Shown here: positions 6,899 to 11,451 of the stretch, one piece after another | How the letters are laid out: every line of letters begins with the position of its first letter | Numbering within the stretch: the first letter of the stretch is position 1 | Source: RFTU01 sp046094505 | GTDB taxonomy: Bacteria > Pseudomonadota > Gammaproteobacteria > Burkholderiales > Burkholderiaceae_C | Direction: 5' to 3' | NCBI GenBank assembly: GCA_046094505.1 | Contig: JBJTHN010000054.1 | Span: 1-14,276, forward strand | Length of the DNA stretch: 14,276 nucleotides | Program-made: the position numbers and the translations under genes | Notes under the pieces: generated by a model | Told to the model about the DNA's origin: nothing | Seen by the model: the letters and a program-made list of their open reading frames with translations, nothing else | Database searches by the model: none

Positions 6899-8122
6899 AT
6901 GGATTTCAGCTACTCCCCCAAGACCCAGACCCTGCGCGAAAAGCTCTTGGCTTTCATGGATGCGCACATCTACCCGAACGAGGTGGCTTGCCATGAGGAA
7001 CTGGAGGGCAACACCGCCGCGGGCAAGCGTTGGACGCCGCTGCAGACCATCGAAAAGCTCAAGCCGGTGGCGCGTACGGAAGGCTTGTGGAACCTGTTCC
7101 TGCCTGAAAGCGAATACGGGGCTGGGCTGACCAATCAGGAATATGCGCCGCTGGCCGAAATCATGGGCCGCGTGCCCTGGAGCAGCGAGGTCTTCAATTG
7201 CTCGGCGCCTGATACGGGCAATATGGAAACGATCGTCCGCTACGGCACCCGCGAACAGCAGGATCGCTGGCTCAAGCCCCTGTTGGCCGGTGAAATACGC
7301 AGTGCCTTCGCCATGACCGAGCCCGCCGTGGCCTCGTCGGACGCGACGAACATCGAGGCCCGCATCGAGCGGGATGGCGACGACTATGTGATCAACGCGC
7401 GCAAGTGGTGGACCAGCGGCGCGGGCGACCCGCGCTGCAAGATCCTCATCTTCATGGGCAAGACCGACCCTGAGGCCCCGCGCCACTCCCAACAATCGAT
7501 GATCCTGGTACCCATGGACACCCCGGGCGTCAAGGTGTTGCGCCCACTGAGCGTGCTAGGTTATGACGACGCGCCGCACGGCCACATGGAAGTGGACTTT
7601 GCCAATGTGCGCGTACCGGCCAGCAACATGCTGCTGGGTGAAGGGCGCGGCTTTGAGATTGCCCAGGGCCGCCTGGGCCCGGGCCGCATACACCACTGCA
7701 TGCGCCTGATTGGCCTGGCTGAGCGTTCACTGGAATTGATGTGCAAGCGCGCCACCGCCCGGGTGGCGTTCGGTAAACCGATTGCCGCACAAACCATCAC
7801 GCAGGAGCGCATTGCCGAGGCCCGCTGCCAAATCGAACAGGCCCGCCTGCTCACGCTCAAAGCCGCCTGGATGATGGACGTGGCCGGCAACAAGACGGCC
7901 AAGGCCGAGATTGCCATGATCAAGGTGGTGGCGCCCAGCATGGCGCTGCGCGTGATCGACTGGGCCATGCAGGCCTTCGGCGGCGCAGGTGTCAGCCAGG
8001 ACACGCCACTGGCGCACTTCTATGCCCATGCCCGTACACTGCGCCTGGCCGACGGGCCCGATGAGGTGCACCGCAACGCCATCGCCAAGCTCGAACTCGG
8101 CAAGTACGCCGCACCGCGATAA
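6899..8122 (+). CDS. Acyl-CoA dehydrogenase family protein, ACAD10/11-like
   Basis: 407-residue FAD flavoprotein of the acyl-CoA dehydrogenase superfamily. N-terminal helical domain to about 130; the FAD/substrate motif FAMTEPAVASSDATNI (137-152); the beta domain with INARKWWTSGAGDP (165-178); the C-terminal helical domain with RVAFGKPI (288-295) and QAFGGAGVSQDTPLAHFYAHARTLRLADGPDEVH (358-391, quoted here in part as landmarks). The usual catalytic glutamate (MCAD E376, in YEG) is aspartate here (D385, in ADG), as in the ACAD10/11-like branch. Together with the preceding kinase it recalls ACAD11 and the LvaA/LvaC pair, so the product may act in isomerising a phosphorylated hydroxyacyl-CoA rather than in plain dehydrogenation. 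That is inference. The ATG has only a weak GAGA-type ribosome site. The 149-base upstream gap holds the hairpin and no clear promoter. tRNA-Arg begins 11 bases after the stop. Confidence 0.94.
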   Translation: MDFSYSPKTQTLREKLLAFMDAHIYPNEVACHEELEGNTAAGKRWTPLQTIEKLKPVARTEGLWNLFLPESEYGAGLTNQEYAPLAEIMGRVPWSSEVFNCSAPDTGNMETIVRYGTREQQDRWLKPLLAGEIRSAFAMTEPAVASSDATNIEARIERDGDDYVINARKWWTSGAGDPRCKILIFMGKTDPEAPRHSQQSMILVPMDTPGVKVLRPLSVLGYDDAPHGHMEVDFANVRVPASNMLLGEGRGFEIAQGRLGPGRIHHCMRLIGLAERSLELMCKRATARVAFGKPIAAQTITQERIAEARCQIEQARLLTLKAAWMMDVAGNKTAKAEIAMIKVVAPSMALRVIDWAMQAFGGAGVSQDTPLAHFYAHARTLRLADGPDEVHRNAIAKLELGKYAAPR

Positions 8123-8123
8123 T
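8118..8123 (+). promoter_or_regulatory. Possible -10 box for tRNA-Arg, overlapping the dehydrogenase stop codon
   Basis: GATAAT matches TATAAT in five of six positions, contains the TAA stop of the dehydrogenase gene and ends ten bases before the mature tRNA 5' end. No good -35 is visible at normal spacing, so read-through from upstream remains possible. Confidence 0.35.
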
Positions 8124-8133
8124 TCGAACCACA

Positions 8134-8210
8134 CTGCCCGTAACTCAGCTGGATAGAGTAGCTGCCTTCTAAGCAGCCGGTCGGGGGTTCGAGTCCCTCC
8201 GGGCAGGCCA
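8134..8210 (+). tRNA. tRNA-Arg (anticodon TCT)
   Basis: Complete 77-base cloverleaf that decodes AGA. The acceptor arms CTGCCCG and CGGGCAG pair fully. The D arm is ACTC...GAGT. The anticodon stem GCTGC/GCAGC encloses the loop CTTCTAA with anticodon TCT at 8168-8170. The T arm GGGGG/CCCTC has one G-T pair and a TTCGAGT loop. The discriminator is G and CCA is encoded. It starts 11 bases after the dehydrogenase stop and faces bpt. No intrinsic terminator with a T run follows it. Rare-codon tRNA genes of this kind are frequent integration targets, but no integrase or attachment repeat is present here. Confidence 0.97.
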
Positions 8211-8296
8211 GGATCAAGGTGTACAAATCTCGAAGGTGGGCGTTGACGCCGTACCGGTGACCCTGCTGAACAGCGCGCCTCACGGCGCCCGCGTGC

Positions 8297-9037
8297 TCAG
8301 CCGCTCACCGGGCTCCACTGGCCATCGCGCAACAGTTCGCAAGGGCGAAACAGCCCCTTGTAGGCCATCTTCGGACTCTCAGCGATCCAATACCCCAGAT
8401 ACAGGTGCGGCAGCCCCAGCCGACGGGTCTGCTCAATCTGCCACATCACGTTGAACGTTCCGTAGCTGGCCGTGTCGTCGGGCTCATAGAAGGTGTAGAC
8501 GGCCGACATGCCGTCGTTCAGCACGTCGAGAATGGACACCATCTTGATCTCACCCAAGGAACCATCGACCGTGGGCTCACGGAACTCCACCAGGCGCGAA
8601 TTCACCCGCGTTTGCAACAGAAACTGCGTGTACTGGTCCACGTTGTCGTGGTCCATGCCACCACCGCTGTGGCGATGGGTTTGGTACTTCAGGTACAGCT
8701 GGTAATGCTCGGGCATGAAGCCCAGCCGAAGCACCCGCACCTGCAGCGACTCGTGTCGCTTCCAGGCCCGTCGCTGGCTGCGCGTAGGCACAAACTGGTC
8801 GACCGGCACCCGCAGGGGCACGCAGGCACTGCAACCGTCGCAGTAGGGGCGATAGGTGAACAAGCCGCTGCGTCGAAACCCATTGGTAACCAGGCCGGAA
8901 TACACCTCGTTGTGGATGAGGTGGCTGGGGGTGGCCACTTGCGAGCGCGCCTGCCGACCCGGCAGGTAACTGCAGGGGTATGGGGCGGTCGCGTAAAACT
9001 GCAGCGACGCCAGCGGAAGTTCTTTGGGCGCGGTCAC
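8297..9037 (-). CDS. bpt: Aspartate/glutamate leucyltransferase Bpt (N-degron pathway)
   Basis: Aminoacyl-tRNA-protein transferase that adds Leu from Leu-tRNA to proteins with N-terminal Asp or Glu, marking them for ClpS/ClpAP. It is homologous to eukaryotic arginyltransferase ATE1. The 246-residue product shows the ATE N-terminal cysteine cluster: C22 in APYPCSYLPGR and CDGCSAC (C66, C69, C72), the region that binds a metal or Fe-S cluster in ATE1. The ATE C-terminal domain follows with RHSGGGM (122-128), LGEIKMVSILDVL (161-173), SAVYTFYEPD (178-187) and LGYWIAESPKMAYKGLFRP (214-232). Length matches the bacterial Bpt family. The start is GTG, whose GTGA overlaps the TGA stop of aat by four bases, so translation is probably coupled. 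It ends 86 bases from the convergent tRNA gene. Confidence 0.96.
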   Translation of the reverse strand: MTAPKELPLASLQFYATAPYPCSYLPGRQARSQVATPSHLIHNEVYSGLVTNGFRRSGLFTYRPYCDGCSACVPLRVPVDQFVPTRSQRRAWKRHESLQVRVLRLGFMPEHYQLYLKYQTHRHSGGGMDHDNVDQYTQFLLQTRVNSRLVEFREPTVDGSLGEIKMVSILDVLNDGMSAVYTFYEPDDTASYGTFNVMWQIEQTRRLGLPHLYLGYWIAESPKMAYKGLFRPCELLRDGQWSPVSG

Positions 9038-9846
9038 GGATGTGCCTTGGAATCCTCGGTCAGCCCGCCCTGCGGGCCCGCGGGCCTTGCAGGCGGAGGC
9101 TTGATCCCCAGCAAGGCCCAGTCTTGCGGATCATAGAACCATTCCTCGGCGGTGTGTGCGGCACATGCCCGGCTCAGGTGTTGCATGAACTCGCGGCGCG
9201 GCACCTCGGCCGCCCCCAGGGACGCCAGGTGGGTGGTGTTCTGCTGGCAGTCGATCCACTCGATGCCGCGGCGCCGACAGGCGGCCACCAAGGCCGCCAG
9301 GGCCCATTTGGACGCATCCGTGCAGCGGCTGAACATGGATTCTCCGAAGAACATGCTTCCGATGTTCACGCCGTACAAGCCCCCGACCAAGTCGTTCCCC
9401 TTCCACACCTCAAAAGAATGAACCCGCCCTTCCCGGTGCCACCGGGCGTAGGCCTGCTGCATGGCCGGCGTGATCCAGGTGCCACCTTGGCCGTCCCTTG
9501 GAGCGTTGGCACACGCCGCCAGCACCCGCTCCACATCATGATCGACACAAACCGCGCCATCTGCAGCGGCCAAGAAGCGCCGCAGGGTCTTGGACAGCGA
9601 CCTCGAGAGCTTGAAGTTCGCGGTCTTGAGCACCATCCGGGGGTCGGGTGCCCACCACAGCAGAGGCTGCCCCTCGGTGTACCAGGGAAAGATGCCCTGC
9701 CGGTAGGCCTGCTCCAGCCGGGCCAAGCCCAAGTCGCCACCCACGGCCAACAAGCCGGGCAGGTCGGTGGCCGGCCCCAGGGCCTGTTCCACCGGCGGGA
9801 AGGGCTCATCCCCCTCCAACCAAACCAAGGCAGCCGCAGGCTTCAT
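9034..9846 (-). CDS. aat: Leucyl/phenylalanyl-tRNA-protein transferase Aat
   Basis: Cytosolic enzyme that transfers Leu (or Phe) from its tRNA to proteins with N-terminal Lys or Arg, creating a primary destabilising residue read by ClpS. Signature blocks: LPGLLAVGGDL (29-39), AYRQGIFPWY (47-56), LLWWAPDPRMVL (62-73), GGTWITPAMQQAYARWH (121-137), HSFEVWKGNDLVGGLYGV (143-160), GSMFFGESMFS..DASKWAL (163-183) and GIEWIDCQ...THLASLGA (194-212). The 270 residues exceed the E. coli enzyme (234) because of short N- and C-terminal extensions. The proline-rich C-terminal tail after residue 246 looks non-catalytic. The ATG lies 14 bases after the preceding phosphatase gene, with a poor ribosome site. 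Aat next to Bpt joins the Lys/Arg and Asp/Glu branches of the pathway, as in some other proteobacteria. Confidence 0.97.
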   Translation of the reverse strand: MKPAAALVWLEGDEPFPPVEQALGPATDLPGLLAVGGDLGLARLEQAYRQGIFPWYTEGQPLLWWAPDPRMVLKTANFKLSRSLSKTLRRFLAAADGAVCVDHDVERVLAACANAPRDGQGGTWITPAMQQAYARWHREGRVHSFEVWKGNDLVGGLYGVNIGSMFFGESMFSRCTDASKWALAALVAACRRRGIEWIDCQQNTTHLASLGAAEVPRREFMQHLSRACAAHTAEEWFYDPQDWALLGIKPPPARPAGPQGGLTEDSKAHP

Positions 9847-9860
9847 GAACGAAAGCCCGC

Positions 9861-10541
9861 TCAGGCGTAGCTGACCCAGCTGCGCCGCGCCGGCGCCTCC
9901 AGGTGCGGCAAGGTGTTGAAGGCCAACAACTCCATGCGCTTGGCGCTGAACACCAGCTCGGTCAGCGAACTGTTGCGCAGCCGCATGTTCAGGTCGATGG
10001 CCGCAGGCGCGCCCGCCCCCAGCACATGCGCCACCGCCGCGGAAATAGGCCCGCCGCTGCTGACCACCAGCACCGCTTGTCCCACATGATGGGACTGCGC
10101 ATGCGCAAGGGCCTGCAGCACCCCGGCTCGAAACGCCGAATAGTGGGGCATTCCCACGGGGGCAATCTCACCCGCCATCCACGCCGTCAAGGCCTGGCGC
10201 AGCCGCCGGAAATGGGCCTTGAATCCCTCGGGGCTGTCGTGCGGCGGCAAGGGCTCGCCCCCAATGGCCTGCAAGAGTGCCAAGCTGTCGTACTCGTTGA
10301 GCCCTGGCCAGGCTTGCGGGGCGATGGTCGAAGCGCTAGCGCCCAAGCCCGCTGCCAGCGCCTGCCACGACTGTTGGTGCCGCCGCAGGGTGCCCAGCAG
10401 CACGGCCGCTGGCGCCAGCCCCCGCTGGGCCAAAACCTGGCCCAGGGCCTGGCATTGGCGCTGGCCCAGTTCGCTGAGCTGATCGTAATCGTCGGCGCCA
10501 AAGGAGGCTTGGCCGTGGCGCACCAGGTAGAGGGTTCCCAT
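9861..10541 (-). CDS. Histidine phosphatase superfamily protein with altered active site
   Basis: 226-residue protein of the phosphoglycerate mutase/histidine phosphatase superfamily. The N-terminal motif LYLVRHGQAS carries the nucleophile H9, followed by DQLSELGQRQ, an arginine in LGTLRRHQQS and the likely acid E83 in GLNEYDS. The second catalytic histidine, normally in an S-H-G-G stretch near the end of the fold, is replaced: the sequence reads VVSSGGPISAAV, with S162 at that position. Activity may be lost or changed. ATG at 10541 is preferred because the fold begins right after it; an in-frame GTG at 10568 would add nine residues. It is first in the leftward operon with aat and bpt. No specific link of this protein to N-degron biology is known to me; co-transcription is inferred from the 14-base gap. 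Confidence 0.88.
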   Translation of the reverse strand: MGTLYLVRHGQASFGADDYDQLSELGQRQCQALGQVLAQRGLAPAAVLLGTLRRHQQSWQALAAGLGASASTIAPQAWPGLNEYDSLALLQAIGGEPLPPHDSPEGFKAHFRRLRQALTAWMAGEIAPVGMPHYSAFRAGVLQALAHAQSHHVGQAVLVVSSGGPISAAVAHVLGAGAPAAIDLNMRLRNSSLTELVFSAKRMELLAFNTLPHLEAPARRSWVSYA

Positions 10542-10620
10542 CAGCCGATTGTCGCGGTTGTGGCGCACGGGCGAAGGGCCACATCACACGCCACAATCGA
10601 CACGTGCCAGGGCGATCCTC

Positions 10621-10674
10621 ATGCCTTGGGGTTGTGGCTGCAACCGCCTTTGGGTTGCAAGGAGCAGGCGGTGA
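10621..10674 (+). CDS. Possible 17-codon leader ORF upstream of the HAD gene
   Basis: ATG at 10621 opens a short frame encoding MPWGCGCNRLWVARSRR, rich in Trp, Cys and Arg. Its TGA overlaps the GTG start of the HAD gene as GTGA. A modest AGGG (10609-10612) lies eight bases upstream. The frame overlaps the inverted repeats in the leader. Chance occurrence is quite possible. Confidence 0.2.
   Translation: MPWGCGCNRLWVARSRR
10630..10659 (+). promoter_or_regulatory. Two mutually exclusive stem-loops before the HAD ribosome site
   Basis: TGCAACC (10639-10645) pairs perfectly with GGTTGCA (10653-10659) across a seven-base loop. The same CAACC (10641-10645) can instead pair with GGTTG (10630-10634) across six bases. 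The downstream arm touches the first base of the AAGGAG ribosome site, so folding could affect translation. The role is inferred. Confidence 0.4.
10659..10664 (+). promoter_or_regulatory. Shine-Dalgarno that fixes the HAD gene start
   Basis: AAGGAG lies six bases before the GTG at 10671, the best ribosome site near the N-terminus. It decides the start in a frame that stays open far upstream. Confidence 0.75.
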
Positions 10675-11369
10675 TACCCGGCGTTCAAGCCCTCATCTTC
10701 GATGTGTTTGGAACCCTTGTGGATTGGCGCTCCTGCGTGGCGCGGCACGCCCAGCAGGTACTGCAGCCGTGCGGCGTGCAGACCGACTGGCTGGCCTTTG
10801 CCGACGCCTGGCGCGGCGAGTACCAGGGCGCGATGGAGGCTGTCAGAAGCGGTCAGCTGCCGTTTTGCTCACTGGACACGCTGCACCGCCGCAACCTGGA
10901 CATCGTGCTGAGCCGCTTGGGCGCGGTGGCCGCACAGGTCCCAGAGGCCCAGCGGCAAGCGCTGAACCTGGCCTGGCACCGCCTGGACGCCTGGCCCGAT
11001 GTGGCACCTGCACTGAAGCGCCTGCGCGAGCGCTATCGCCTGGCGCCGTGCTCCAACGGCCACATCAGCCTGATGGTGGACCTGGCACGCCACAACGCAT
11101 GGCATTGGGACGCCATCCTCGGTGCCGAGCTGGCCGGCGACTACAAACCCAAGCCCGTGGTGTACCGGCGTGCGTGCCAAGCCCTGGGCCTGGCGCCCGA
11201 AGCGGTGATGATGGTGGCAGCCCACTCCGACGATCTGGCCGCGGCCGCCCAGTGCGGTCTGCGCACCGGGTTTGTGGCCCGCGTGCACGAGTACGGTGGG
11301 CTACGGGTGGAGGCTGAACCCACGGTTTCGGTGGATTACACCTTCGAGGCTGGCTTGCACACCCCGTAA
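10671..11369 (+). CDS. HAD-superfamily hydrolase, haloacid dehalogenase type II-like
   Basis: 232-residue HAD-fold hydrolase closest in layout to L-2-haloacid dehalogenases. The nucleophile D11 and T15 are in ALIFDVFGTLVDW, R48 stands at the position of L-DEX R41, S128-N129 in CSNGHIS, and K159 and Y165 in DYKPKPVVY at the K151/Y157 spacing. The fourth motif is VAAHSDDL: D188 matches L-DEX D180, but S175 and N177 of L-DEX are replaced by A183 and H185. Dehalogenation is therefore not assured, and a phosphatase or other HAD reaction is possible. GTG start chosen for the AAGGAG before it. It is divergent from the phosphatase-like gene across 129 bases that hold the structured leader. The stop lies 29 bases before the A run of the opposing terminator. 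It appears to be a single-gene unit. Confidence 0.9.
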   Translation: MIPGVQALIFDVFGTLVDWRSCVARHAQQVLQPCGVQTDWLAFADAWRGEYQGAMEAVRSGQLPFCSLDTLHRRNLDIVLSRLGAVAAQVPEAQRQALNLAWHRLDAWPDVAPALKRLRERYRLAPCSNGHISLMVDLARHNAWHWDAILGAELAGDYKPKPVVYRRACQALGLAPEAVMMVAAHSDDLAAAAQCGLRTGFVARVHEYGGLRVEAEPTVSVDYTFEAGLHTP

Positions 11370-11398
11370 CGCGGCGCAGCCACGGTTGGGCAGGCCAC

Positions 11399-11426
11399 AA
11401 AAAAAAGGGGCCCCCGCAGGGGCCCC
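11399..11426 (-). terminator. Intrinsic terminator of the TonB-dependent receptor gene
   Basis: Read on the minus strand: a perfect 8-bp stem of GGGGCCCC arms (11419-11426 and 11407-11414) with a four-base loop, followed by eight T (11406-11399). It lies 25 bases after the receptor stop. On the plus strand the hairpin has no T run after it, so it serves the leftward gene; it might still slow transcription coming from the HAD gene. Confidence 0.95.
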
Positions 11427-11451
11427 GTGAGCGCTTGATTCGATCGTGTGA

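Noticed and set aside
8239..8288. Small inverted repeats (8239-8250 and 8275-8288) between tRNA-Arg and bpt as terminators
   Set aside because: Stems are only four to five pairs and no T run follows on either strand.
8134..9846. Functional link of tRNA-Arg to the adjacent protein transferases
   Set aside because: Bacterial Bpt and Aat use Leu-tRNA (Phe-tRNA also for Aat), not Arg-tRNA, and the tRNA is on the opposite strand. Neighbourhood is probably accidental.
10542..10568. GTG at 10568 as start of the phosphatase-like gene
   Set aside because: The nine extra residues are not typical of the family, and no better ribosome site precedes the GTG. The fold starts directly after the ATG at 10541.
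9903..10670. Upstream in-frame extension of the HAD gene
   Set aside because: It is antisense to the phosphatase-like gene. The AAGGAG site and the HAD fold both place the start at 10671.
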